Positions 34,960 through 44,124 of a DNA stretch of 64,000 bases are shown piece by piece. This DNA comes from Tubulanus polymorphus (lineage: Eukaryota > Nemertea > Palaeonemertea > Tubulaniformes > Tubulanidae): positions 8,939,450-9,003,449 of the forward strand of contig NC_134026.1 in NCBI RefSeq assembly GCF_964204645.1, written 5' to 3'. The position numbers and the translations under genes were made by a program. Position 1 is the first letter of the stretch. Each line of letters opens with the position of its first letter. The notes under the pieces were generated by a model. It was not told the origin of the DNA. It did no database searches and saw only the letters and a list, made by a program, of their open reading frames with translations.

Positions 34960-35916
34960 GTGTCGGAGATATGGTTCAGGCGTTAGATGCTGATGATAGT
35001 GAACTGTCGGAACTTGATGATGGGAGTGATTCAGACGATGATGATTCTGATTTCGCTGTTATCATTAACAATCAGCATTCCCAGGACGATGACAATGATG
35101 GTGAAGATGATGAGCCGCTTGCTTATTTTGTTGGTACGCCTACCACGACCACTATCAACAGAAATCAGATGACGGTGAAATGGAAAAAAAAGAATTTGAA
35201 CCTTCAAATCATAACTTTACGGGTCCTGGCCTCACTCGTCCAGATGCTATAAAAACGCTGCTTGAGTATTTTAGACAATTTATTTGAGGTGACATGTTGT
35301 ATATGATAGTTGAGATGACAAATATGTATTCTTTACAAAAAAGGCAAGAATGCAAACATGAACAAAAAAGAGCTTGAGATGCTAATGGGACTGTTTTTAC
35401 GAATGGGGCTTATGATAATGCCCGGCGTACGGTCGTATTGGGAAATTGACACGCGCTGTTCCTTGAATGCAGATGTAATGAGCCGAGATCAGTTTAGGCT
35501 GCTGGTAACTGTATCACATTTTGTGGACAACGAATCGGTCACTGACGTAGTGAAGCGTGATTAAGTATGACCACGTAATAGGCCATGATAAGACCAGGAC
35601 TGAATAAAGTCAGGGAGCATTGCTTGGAGGTTGAACCAGGGAAAAAAATTTGATAGACGAAATGATGGTCGCTTTCAAGGGCAAATATAGCTCACTTAGA
35701 CAATATATCAAGAATAAACCCCATAAATGGGGTCTAAAAATTTTGGTACGCGCCAGTATTTCTGGAATTGTGTTAGACTTTGATGTCTATCAAGGTGCAG
35801 GAGGCGCTAAAGGTGAGCTAGGTGTAGGAGGTGACACTGTAGTGAAATTGTCAGAAACTCTGCCAAAGAACCAGAACTATAAAGAACAGCTGACAACAAG
35901 TTGTATTATAGTTGGT
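34960..35916 (+). pseudogene. piggyBac transposase (DDE_Tnp_1_7-type), broken
   Basis: The acidic N-terminus (LDADDSELSELDDGSDSD) is typical of piggyBac-derived proteins. It is followed by MLMGLFLRMGLMIMPGVRSYW with FLRMGL..MP. The catalytic region has the first Asp in IDEMMVAFKGKYSSLRQYI, then NKPHKWGLKILVRASISGI and the second Asp in LDFDVYQG. Frame breaks occur near 35250-35360 and 35565-35650. The sequence ends abruptly near 35916, where the hairpin-headed AT-rich element begins, so the third catalytic Asp is gone. Confidence 0.8.
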
Positions 35917-35920
35917 CATA

Positions 35921-35970
35921 AAAAAATAAAAAATAAATTCTCGCACGCACGAATTTATTTTTCATTTTTT
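35921..35970. repeat. Hairpin head of AT-rich element, copy 1
   Basis: The arms 35921-35940 and 35951-35970 pair at 19 of 20 positions, with a 10-nt loop TCGCACGCAC. The same structure is at 62091-62140, and the right arm alone is at 45467-45486. All are followed by TTTTTTACTCAC and a similar leader. It marks the left boundary of the element that cuts into the piggyBac relic. Confidence 0.85.
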
Positions 35971-36097
35971 ACTCACCCGCCCTCTCCACCTTTAACCTGA
36001 ACCAACTATTATACAATTACTCTAATATTTTTATAAATGAATATTTTATATATGAATAACTTCTAAAATCAATTTTGATAAAAAATTTGATATTAAA

Positions 36098-36656
36098 ATG
36101 GAAGCAAATAAGAAGTACTACTGTCCAACAGAACAAACACAAACCATCAATATTACAAATAATACTGGTGTTATAAATATATATCAGTAGACGTGTTGCA
36201 AATGTAAAATTAGTAAGCCATTTACAGATTATTATAAACGTAAGATTGGTAAAGATGGTTTACGACATAATTGTAAAACTTGTATTAAACTAAATACAAA
36301 GCAATATCGAGCAGATAATAGAGAACATTATAATGATTATATGACAGAATATATGAGAGAAAGATATCAAACAGATTTAAATTTTAAAATGAAAAGATGT
36401 CTAGGTAATAGATTATCACAATTTTCAGTAAAGAAAAGCATTCAGTTACACTATCTAATTTGTTGGGTTGTTCAGATGAATTCTTAAAATCATGGATTAT
36501 ATATCAGTTTGGCGATAAAATGAATATGAATAATTATGGTGATTATTTCCAGATTGATCATGTATTACCATTATCTAAATTTAACATGAACGATGAACAC
36601 AATCAGAAGTTAATATGGAATTGGAAGAATTTAAGACCTCTTGAAAAGATATGAGT
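36098..36656 (+). pseudogene. Virus-type HNH endonuclease with N-terminal zinc ribbon, broken
   Basis: From ATG 36098 the frame has a conserved lead (QTINITNNTGVINIY), a TAG near 36188, then a zinc-ribbon-like CCKCKISKPFTDYYKR and NCKTCIKLNTKQYRADN. After a frameshift near 36440 comes an HNH core: SWIIYQFGDKMNMNNYGDY, FQIDHVLPLSKF with the catalytic His, and WNWKNLRPLEKI with the Asn. This arrangement is familiar from HNH nucleases of large DNA viruses and their parasites. It follows the hairpin head by about 130 bp, so it is probably the first gene of the AT-rich element. A second copy of its N-terminus is at 45600-45780. Confidence 0.75.
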
Positions 36657-36659
36657 AAA

Positions 36660-37021
36660 TCTGACAAACTAGATTTACAGTTGTATTTAGATCAACTGGA
36701 TAAAGTAAAGACATTTGTTGAATTATGGAACAATAGTCCAAATAATGAGCCGTGTACTGAGACTTTAATCAGCGCTTAGAATAAGAGCTCGATAACACCC
36801 AGCCTATATAACTACTAGCTCTAGTTTGTTTATCAAAACACCTGTTGCCAGCGTTGCCATAGCGGCAGACGATGCCTGTTGAAACAGGACGTATTGCACC
36901 ATACTGAATCACCGCAGACATATACTGTTGAGACAGGATGCATTGCAACATACTGGATCGCCGCACCCGCACCTATCCGCGGCACCTATCTTTAGGTAAA
37001 GAAAATGTCATACTGATCAAG
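36660..37021. other. No gene recognised; short GC-richer repeat pair
   Basis: This stretch holds a degenerate direct repeat (GCATTGCAACATACTGGATCGCCGCA versus GTATTGCACCATACTGAATC.CCGCA, spelled here in part) and no recognisable coding sequence. It separates the HNH relic from the first family A copy. Confidence 0.4.
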
Positions 37022-37340
37022 AAGTCAATTGTCTTTTGCAAGTCAAACACCGGAAAGTGAGGAACCAGAAACGATGGATGTTAACACACCATCTCAAGAG
37101 ACTGTAAAAGATATAGACGACAAAAATATCGAAAAGCTTAAAAAACATTTGGATTACTATAAACAATTAGTAACAATTGTGGACGAAATAATAACAACTA
37201 AACAATCAACGATTCGAGAATTGCCGAAAATACCAACTCCGAGTTTAAAAACATTATTAGGAATTAAAGACAATTGAAACATTGTTATCGAAACAAACAA
37301 ATCATCTTTGGGATTTTATAATCTTTGGGAATTAAAGGGT
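37022..37340 (+). pseudogene. Family A protein, internally deleted copy
   Basis: It is nearly identical to the start of 37944-38384 (PESEEPETMDVNTPSQETVK, KHLDYYKQLVTI, LPKIPTPSLKTLLGIKD), but the frame jumps from GIKD straight to the C-terminal TLLSKQINHLWDF piece, so the middle is missing. An acceptor-like TTGTCTTTTGCAAG precedes it, as in the next copy. Confidence 0.65.
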
Positions 37341-37379
37341 TTGTTCTTTATCATTCTATCCAAACTGTATCCAAACGGG

Positions 37380-37760
37380 GCTCTCGATCTAGGCTCCGGC
37401 TTGTCAGTTCGGCCATTTTGCAGCAGCAGGAGCAGTAATAAAGCGACAGCAGCAGTACAGAGCATACATTGAAACCTACAAAACTACGACTTGAACTACA
37501 ACTTCAATTCGGTCTAAGTGAGGACCTAAGACTATTCCCGACAAAACGTAGTATTAGCTTACATCTTCAAGAATGGGCTGATCTCAACTGGCATAGGGAT
37601 AAGTTTCGTCATCAATTCATTGCAAGTATTGCACCAAGTGTGGAGGGGTCTTTTCATCAACGGGGTATAGAGATTGCGACTAGCAGCACAAGCAGATTTG
37701 GTGAACACTGAGCTGGACGCCAAACAATTCCTTCAGGGTGAGGGTAAAGGTATAAAAGTC
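37380..37760 (+). repeat. Composite repeat with LFPTKR zinc-finger-family ORF, copy 1
   Basis: The translated piece carries DLRLFPTKRSISLHLQEW and WHRDKFRHQFIASI, then jumps to CAPSVEGSF-like sequence, so the finger itself is deleted. It ends in a fragment of the env-like repeat (DAKQFLQGEGKGIKV). Homologous copies start at 39755, 40960 and 58440. The shared non-coding start GGCTCCGGCTTGTCAGTTCG recurs at 40370 and 41540. Confidence 0.6.
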
Positions 37761-37770
37761 ATAGATGCAT

Positions 37771-37957
37771 AGGATTTCTCTCTCGAAACACAATTAGGAG
37801 TTACAGTTTACAGTTCTAAATGTAAGTACCGTTTTTGTTGTTATCAAGACGTCGGGAAAGGTGTTACTTAATATGTTTAAGTGCTGTAATTCATATTTGA
37901 CAACTTGAACAATTTGAAAATGTCATACTGATCAAGAAGTCAATTGTCTTTTGCAAG
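37771..37957 (+). promoter_or_regulatory. Shared leader and 5' intron module, copy 1
   Basis: The leader TTTCTCTCTCGAAACACAAT ends at a 5' splice-site-like GTAAGT (37822). A short intron with TTGTTGTTATCAAGACGTCG follows, then a pyrimidine-rich acceptor TTGTCTTTTGCAAG (to 37957), followed by family A coding sequence. Equivalent modules are at 43621, 46650, 54641 and 62713-63147. Confidence 0.5.
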
Positions 37958-38384
37958 TCAAACACCCGAAAGTGAGGAACCAGAAACGATGGATATAAAC
38001 ACACCATCTCAAGAGACCGTAAAAGAGATAGACGACAAAAATATCGAAAAGCTTAAGAAACATTTAGATTACTATAAACAATTAGTAACAATTGAGGACG
38101 AAATAATAACAACTAAACAATCAACGATTCGAGAATTGCCGAAAATACCAACTCCGAGTTTAAAAACATTATTAGGAATTAAAGACACTAGAAGCACATT
38201 GAGTGGTTATGAACACCACGAATACTTGAAATCAAAATTAACGGATTATAGAGATTTGTCAAACTTTCAAGAAATAGATGCGCATTCATTTTCGGAAATT
38301 AGTGATTTATTAAAATCTGAGTATGAAACATTGTTATCGAAACAAATAAATCATCTTTGGGATTTTATAATCTTTGAGAATTAA
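37944..38384 (+). CDS. Family A protein, longest N-terminal copy (unknown function)
   Basis: About 130-146 codons are open. The acidic N-terminus (TPESEEPETMD) is followed by a lysine-rich helix (NIEKLKKHLDYYKQLVTIED), a conserved ELPKIPTPSLKTLLGIK motif, then LSGYEHHEYLKSKLTDYRDL, ISDLLKSEYETLLSKQ and NHLWDFIIFEN. The likely start is ATG 37989, after the acceptor at 37957. The C-terminal domain of longer copies (ISWASWVKK..RKLR.VGRLI) is present only as a frame-broken remnant up to about 38580. I do not recognise the family by name. Its position behind a repeated leader-intron, together with polymerase and HNH relics, suggests a mobile-element or viral protein. Confidence 0.5.
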   Translation: MSFASQTPESEEPETMDINTPSQETVKEIDDKNIEKLKKHLDYYKQLVTIEDEIITTKQSTIRELPKIPTPSLKTLLGIKDTRSTLSGYEHHEYLKSKLTDYRDLSNFQEIDAHSFSEISDLLKSEYETLLSKQINHLWDFIIFEN

Positions 38385-38563
38385 AGGGTTTGTTCTTTTT
38401 CATTCTATCCAAACTGTAAATATTTCATGGACTACTTGGGTTAAATAAAATATATGTATTAGTGTTGAGTATGAACGAAAAATTAGAAGAATTGGAAAAT
38501 TATACTCCTTTAAAAAATTTCAATTATTGGGTTTGCCATTTGCTACCATTATTAGTCATTTGA

Positions 38564-38869
38564 ATGAAAATGAAAAATTCTTTGAAAATTACACCACATA
38601 AACTCACAGGTTGTCACAATGAAAAGGAAGATAAAACTGTTTCACAAGTAAGAAATTTGCCTGTGCTTCATTTGCTATTTTCTAACGCTGCTGATTTGAA
38701 GAAGACAAGAGGGAATGAGTTATCTAAAGCACCTATGATCGAGGTTCTTCCTCTTAAACTAAATAAAGAATCTTGGGATTTGGTTGCGTCTAAAAACACA
38801 AGAGTTTTGATAGACCATAAAAAACGTGCTTCACCGCATAAGTTTATTTGTCGATTTGTTGGCCTCTAA
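38564..38869 (+). CDS. Unrecognised ORF
   Basis: A 101-codon frame with KKTRGNELSKAPMIEVLPLK and KESWDLVASKNTRVLIDHKK. It is basic, with no membrane segment and no motif I know. Codon use is not clearly distinct from its surroundings. It may be a decayed piece of a retroelement polyprotein; confidence that it is a gene is low. Confidence 0.2.
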   Translation: MKMKNSLKITPHKLTGCHNEKEDKTVSQVRNLPVLHLLFSNAADLKKTRGNELSKAPMIEVLPLKLNKESWDLVASKNTRVLIDHKKRASPHKFICRFVGL

Positions 38870-39480
38870 GGCTGACGCATCAAAAAGTGAGCTCACTAAA
38901 GAGAATCTGCGCATTATCATTTACCGTCACCTACTTCTAGGGTTATAATATCAGTTCCTACTATTCTAGGTATAACTGCGCTTGCTATTTTTAATATATA
39001 TTTTTTCATGATAAGGTATAATCCGGGGGCAAATTTTTTCTATAGCTGGCTTGTTTTATAGCATGGAATAAATTGTTTTGGGTTGTAGCGCTGTGCAGAT
39101 TTTCTTTTAGATATCTATGGAATTTCGATCGGGGACTATGGTTGATCAAGAACCAGATGGGGAACAGTTGCCAAATCCTGTGGACATCTCTTTTGTTTGA
39201 TCAACTACGCATTATTTAGATGGGGGGAACTTCTGCGGGTGCACTCTAAATGATTCCAAAACATATCTTACCCCGTCAATTCATCTTCGGTGTACAAGAC
39301 ATTTTAAGAAAAATCTATATTCCAAATTAAGTAGCTTAGATTTGAGTTAAAACATTTCAAATGAAATCATTGATAGTATTTTTGGAAATGATGACGTTAA
39401 TGGATTAATTGAAGCAACCTCTCCAAAGGGTTGTGAGTTACGTTTTCTAGCTATCTGTTGGCTGGGATGAACTAGACCAC
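38870..39480. other. No gene recognised
   Basis: About 600 bp with no coherent coding frame, repeat or RNA that I can identify. It is presumed mobile-element debris. Confidence 0.4.
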
Positions 39481-39535
39481 TCAGAGAAATTTTCTGATTT
39501 CATAAAAATAATTTAACAATGATACACCAGGGACA

Positions 39536-40152
39536 GTGAAGATAAATCGTAAGAAGTCGTCAACCTTAGAGATTGACACTAGGCTCGTTGTACGAAAGGA
39601 GCCCCTAACCCTGGTGGCACGGAAGTGGAGCCACCAACGACGGCAGCAGTTGGGGTTGGCGGAACCTCCACCACCACCACCAGCAGCTCCAGAGAACATC
39701 GAACAACAGCCTCCGAGTGGCAAAAAATCGAACGCATTGACATACATACTTTCGAACTAAGTGATGACCTACGACTATTCCCGACGAAACGTGGTATTAG
39801 TTTACATCTTCAAGAATGGGTTAATCGCGACTGGCATAGGGATAAATTCCGCCATCAATTCATTGCAAGTATTGCGTGTGTGTTATTATTACTATCATTA
39901 TCATTAGTAATATCATTCTACCACCTCTCATTTTTAGATGACTCAAAGACAAATTGACAATTGAAAATTTTAATAGGTTCAGTAGAAGGTCAACCCCTGA
40001 GGGAAAGATTTCCTTGCGGTCAGTGCAGGGCAATACTTGCCCATAAAAGATCCCGATCACACCATGTGAGGCGCGTATGCACTAATTTCAAACCAATATG
40101 CACCAAGTGCGGAGGGGTCTTTTCGTCAATGGTGTATAGAGATCATCACTAG
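39536..40152 (+). pseudogene. LFPTKR zinc-finger-family ORF, copy 2 (most complete)
   Basis: The first frame is basic/proline-rich (WSHQRRQQLGLAEPPPPPP). A second gives LRLFPTKRGISLHLQEW, WHRDKFRHQF and a hydrophobic segment (VLLLLSLSLVISFYHLSFL). The third, 39961-40152, has two C2-H2-like units: PCGQCRAILAHKRSRSHH and CTKCGGVFSSMVYRDHH. The pattern of C-x2-C-x(10-12)-H-x-H is clear, with the intervening stops and frameshifts of a dead copy. It is related to 40955-41320 and 58440-58740. Confidence 0.45.
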
Positions 40153-40154
40153 CA

Positions 40155-40800
40155 GCACCAGCAGCTCCAGTGAACACTGAGCTGGATGCCAAATAATTCC
40201 TTCAGGGTGAGGGTAAAGGTATAAGAGTCTGCCCCTGCACAATCAATGCGATCACGATCAGTCTCATCCTGTGCTAGAGAACTTTTTTTCAACAATCACA
40301 AGGATATTCTACGCTTCTGTGATATAGGGTACCAGGAATAAGGCCTATTCGAGGGCGCTCTCGATCTAGGCTCCGGCTTGTCAGTTCGGTCATTTTTCAG
40401 CAGCAGGAGCAGTAATAACGCGACAGCGGCAGTACACAGCATACATTGAAACCAACAAAACTACGACTTCAAACCTGTGCAACTTTTAAGATACTGGCTA
40501 AAATAAGTAATTGCCACAAGACTCTAACCACACCTATCTATTCCCAGTTAACCTGCCTGTTACCTTATCATTCTATGAGAATATGCCAATAAACCAGAAA
40601 CGGGAGCTTCTTGATCTGCAATCCAACTCATCCAAAATCCACCGGGTGGTACCACCCAATATCCAGATAAGAAAGGACAAGTGGGACAAAGTAGCCGACA
40701 CAAAGGAAAAATTACCGCCAGTTTTCGGAAAGTTTCTGTGAAAGGGCACAAAGATGTCGAACTCCTTGCCACAAAGGCAGAAGTGCTGATGTCATCTGGC
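40155..40800 (+). pseudogene. Env-like glycoprotein fragment, copy 1
   Basis: Broken frames hold the start of an env-like cysteine block (KGIRVCP, then a shifted ELFFNN..CDIGY equivalent). At 40511-40741 comes a downstream block (PVNLPVTLSFYENMP, NIQIRKDKWDKVADTKEK) homologous to 43130-43490 and 53450-53780. No intact frame exists. The element is probably an LTR retrotransposon with an envelope gene; the assignment is by pattern only. Confidence 0.35.
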
Positions 40801-40954
40801 CGCAAAATACAATAAAATTCATTTCTGGGTATACCTCAATCAGATCTAATAAGAAGAAGCGTGTGTGCAAACGGCTGTTAAACTGGACGAATCTAAAGAA
40901 CAATAGGAATATTTTAAAACGTATAAAGGCACCATGTCGGCAATTTAGTATTTG

Positions 40955-41320
40955 CATGTGTCAACGACTATTCCCGACGAAACGTGGTATTAGCTTACAT
41001 CTTCAAGATTGGGCTGATCTCCACTGGCATAGGCATAAGTTTCGCCATCAGTTCATTGCATGTGGGTTATTACTATTATTATTATCATTATCATTAATTA
41101 TATCATTCTATCTCCTTAAATTTTTAGATGATTCAACGACAAATTGATGAGAAACTTTTACTAGGTTCAGTAGCAGGTCTACCCATGAGGGAAAGATATA
41201 AAAGTTGCCCATAAAAGTTCACGATCACGCCATGTGAAGCGCATATGCACTAATTTCAAACCAATATGCACCAAGTGCGGAGGGGTCTTTTTGTCAACGG
41301 CGTTTAGAGATTGCGACTAG
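40955..41320 (+). pseudogene. LFPTKR zinc-finger-family ORF, copy 3
   Basis: It encodes RLFPTKRGISLHLQDWADLH, HRHKFRHQFIACG and the hydrophobic tail LLLLLSLSLIISFYLLKF, then a decayed finger region (AHKSSRSRHVKRICTN-like in a shifted frame). It is followed by another env-like copy, repeating the order seen at 39.7-40.3 kb. Confidence 0.4.
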
Positions 41321-41325
41321 CAGCA

Positions 41326-41790
41326 CCAGCAGATCTGGTGAACACTGAGCTGGACGCCAAACAATTCCTTCAGGGTGAGGATAAAGGTATAAAAGTCTGC
41401 CCTATTGCGCAATCAATGCGATTGCGGTCAGTCTCATCCTGTGCTAGAGAACTTTTTTTCAACAATCACAAGGATATTCTACGCTTCTGTGATATAGGGT
41501 ACCAGGAATAAGGCCTATTCGAGGGCGCTCTCGATCTAGGCTCCGGCTTGTCAGTTCGGTCATTTTTCAGCAGCAGGAGCAGTAATAACGCGACATAAGT
41601 CATAAACATAAGTCGTTATGTTTGTGCTTTGATTAGTAATTGCCACAAGACTTTAACCACACCTATCTATTCCCATCCAGTTAACCTGCCGGTTTCCTAA
41701 TCATTCTATGAGAATATGCCAATAAACTAGAAACGGAAGCTTCTGGATCAGCAATCCAACTCATCCAAAATCCACCAGGTGGTACTACAA
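41326..41790 (+). pseudogene. Env-like glycoprotein fragment, copy 2
   Basis: 41326-41511 encodes DAKQFLQGEDKGIKVCPIAQ, then SVSSCARELFFNNHK and RFCDIGYQE. The Cys spacing (VCP..SC..LFFNN..FCDI) resembles the ectodomain of env-like proteins of invertebrate LTR elements. A decayed downstream block follows to about 41790. The frame stops at 41511. Confidence 0.4.
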
Positions 41791-42204
41791 ATGTGAACTA
41801 ACTGAGGTATGTAACATTAACTCTATTACATAAATTGTCATGGTCATCTCTGCATTTATATTTGTTTCTCCTCTGTACTTGCAGGGAGATGTACCTCAGC
41901 CGGTCAAAGATTTGGCGCCAAAATATGATGAAAAATCTCCGGTAGCTGATACGCGAATTGCTCGGGGTTTGTACATTTTTTTTTTCAAACTTTGACATGA
42001 AATATGATTTGGAATCCGGTGTTTTTATTTCGAATTTCTCAGGCCATTTTCTTATTTTCACAGGTTTCAATCTCAAATGCTCATGACATGTTCTATCATG
42101 ATGGTGAATTTCAATATTTTCATATAATCTGATATATGATCTGCCTAAAAGAGGAAGGAACACAGATTTCAATCTTGAGAAAAAGGAACAACATTCCACT
42201 TGTG

Positions 42205-42370
42205 TCATGATGTAGCCTTTTGGCTATAAAACCCGGAGACATAGGAGCCTTTCTCGCTCTTTTGGCTCTCGTTCTCTCTCTGAGCTCTATAACTCTCTCA
42301 GTATTATATATAAATAAAACTTAACATTATCATAACATCGTTTGTATTTGGCATTCCTGGGCTAGGACTC
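42205..42370 (+). repeat. Possible LTR fragment with TATA box
   Basis: A TATAAAACCCGGAGAC box is followed by pyrimidine-rich CTCTCGTTCTCTC sequence and AATAAAAC, the layout of an LTR U3/R region. It resembles the LTRs at 44200 and 50730 in organisation (TATAAAACC then CT-rich). The boundaries are not established. Confidence 0.35.
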
Positions 42371-42389
42371 TGTATCAACTCTGCACAGT

Positions 42390-42660
42390 ACTCTATGGAG
42401 GTACACAAATGGCTAGCCGGCATGCAGAACCTAATTGATTGATGGGTATCTGTCGATCAATTCAGAACCATCGCACATAATTTCCAAAACAATCGGTACG
42501 ATCCGAGATCTTCTTTCGATACATTATCCTGGATACACGATTTCATATTCGAATCCAGGACATTAATATCAAACACAAAACGGTCTCTACACAAGAACTG
42601 ACAAGGCAGTATACATAATTGTCAAATTCCCGATATCCGAAACCAGTACCATTTTCAATG
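42390..42660. repeat. Dispersed element segment (also 33425-33660 and 54470-54600)
   Basis: Shared blocks are ATGGAGGTACACAAATGGC, ATTATCCTGGAT.CACGATTT, GAATCCAGGACATTAATATC and GAACTGACAA.GCAGTATA. The copy at 33.4 kb splits the minisatellite. It is part of the same composite element as the env-like ORF. Confidence 0.6.
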
Positions 42661-42677
42661 TTTATTCCATTTCTGCA

Positions 42678-43490
42678 ATGCCTGTGCCGGTCAATGCGTC
42701 CTCCCACAATTGCACATTGATCAAAAACCACCCTGGCTATATCGGTGTATCCCAATCTGGTGATTTTTATACAGAATTTAATTCCAAAGAATTCTTACTG
42801 TGTGAAGGAAAGGGAATTGAAGTCTGCCCCACTGCACAATCACTGCGTTCACGAGCCGTGCCGTCGTGTGCCAGCGGACTGTTCTTTAATAATCACAAAC
42901 ACACCATGCAATTTTGTGATATAAGGAGTCAGGCTTGTTTGAAGCTCGACCTCGGTTCCAGGTCATACCTGGTAAGTGGATGAGAGGCCTCTTGGCCTGC
43001 CCTGGTAAACCTGCACAAGCCATCCTTTCTTGCCCCATGTGTCTGATACGATTGCCCGGCGGTTGCGGAATCACATTGGCCACTTCAAAATTCTCGCATA
43101 AATAAGTAGTTGTCATAATTCCACCACTACACCAATACACTCGAACCCTGTTAATCTCCCGGTGATATTATCATTCTTTAAACATATGACCCTCGACTGG
43201 AAGGGGAAACTTTTGGATCCTGCTACACACTCATTGAAAATACACCAGGTATTCTCCGAAATTAAACTCATTAGGGATAAATTGGAGAATGTAGCCCACG
43301 TAGACCGAGGATTCCAGACAGATTTTAATAAGATTGCCGCAAGAGGGCACAAGAAAGTAGAACTCTTCGCCAACCAGGATGGTGCACTGGCTGCCCCGCT
43401 GCTGAAGAAGTACCCCGATTGTGGGTACTACTTCCGCAGCATGAGGTACCATATCTCTTGTGTGCATCTGAATCATGCTTACACACAATA
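42678..43490 (+). pseudogene. Env-like glycoprotein, best copy
   Basis: The first frame (42678-42983) has LLCEGKGIEVCPTAQSLRSR, PSCASGLFFNNHKHTMQFCD and then loses frame. Between them and 43130 another frame gives a PGGCGIT-type motif. 43162-43491 gives ILSFFKHMTLDWKGKLLDPA, EIKLIRDKLENVAHVD and AARGHKKVELFANQ, ending in PDCGYYFRSMRYHISCVH, which is finger-like. Cys spacing and the order of blocks resemble env-like proteins of arthropod/mollusc LTR elements, but I cannot name the family. At least three frame changes are present. Confidence 0.4.
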
Positions 43491-43620
43491 ATAGAAAGAA
43501 TTGATTAATGTTCGAACCATACGTGATCATCGCGATAGTGTTTGTTTAGTTAATAACTTGAAGTTTCATATACACGTGTGCATACACAGGATTTGGTCAA
43601 CATATTTCTCTCATGAATAT

Positions 43621-43801
43621 AATTCAGAGTTTTCGGTTTGTGAGGTAAATGTAATTTCCATTTTTTGTTGTTATTATGAAGTCGGGGGAAAGGGGCTACT
43701 TAGTATGAAACCTCGAAATATTTTTAAGTGCATTATTTTTTATTTGGCAACACATATATTGATTAAAGTTCGAGCTATGATTATTGATATTACTTCTTCA
43801 G
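43621..43801 (+). promoter_or_regulatory. Shared leader and 5' intron module, copy 2
   Basis: TTTTCGGTTTGTGAGGTAAATG leads to a donor-like GTAATT/GTAAAT near 43645-43651. TTTTTTGTTGTTATTATGAAG follows, then the acceptor TTACTTCTTCAG at 43801. It sits before family B coding sequence. The near-identical copy is at 54641-54819. Confidence 0.5.
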
Positions 43802-43935
43802 CCTCAACACCTGAGAGTTTGCTATTCCAAAGAAGTGGCACTCATCAGAAGAGCATTCAAAGGTTTCCGCCAGGGTATTGATGATATCCGAAAAAATCGT
43901 CGGGTGAAACCCTGAGATAAAGGCTCTGGTCTGAG
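43802..43935 (+). pseudogene. Family B ORF, copy 1
   Basis: The translation, in shifted frames, corresponds to the intact copy at 57120-57357: TPESLLFQR, VALIRRAFKGF-like, then GNPEIKALV-like sequence. The function is unknown. A 48-bp tandem repeat begins directly after it. Confidence 0.45.
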
Positions 43936-44115
43936 ACTGAGGGGCAGCTGGCTTGTGTGAGGGCTGACCAGTCGACGGTGGAGGCTGAGGGGCTGCTGGC
44001 TTGTGCGAGGGCTGACCAGTCGACGGTGGAGACTGAGGGGCAGCTAGATTGTGTGATGGCTGACTAGTCAACAGTGGAGACTGGGGGGCTTCCGCCGTGT
44101 GCAAGAGCTGACCAG
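43930..44115. repeat. 48-bp tandem repeat, array 1
   Basis: About four units contain GGCTGACCAGTCGACGGTGG followed by AGGCTGAGGGGCTGCTGGC. It is in frame at 16 residues per unit on the minus strand (PPSTGQPSHKPAA). A second array at 55005-55250 has the same unit. It is probably part of a retroelement rather than a host gene. Confidence 0.85.
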
Positions 44116-44124
44116 TCGGCAGTG

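Noticed and set aside
35650..36000. piggyBac frame continuing past 35916
   Set aside because: Residues after that point are translations of the hairpin head of the AT-rich element, not transposase.
41798..42208. 136-codon minus-strand frame
   Set aside because: It shows no recognisable domain, lies antisense to retroelement sequence, and part of the same DNA recurs at 54.3 kb without keeping the frame.
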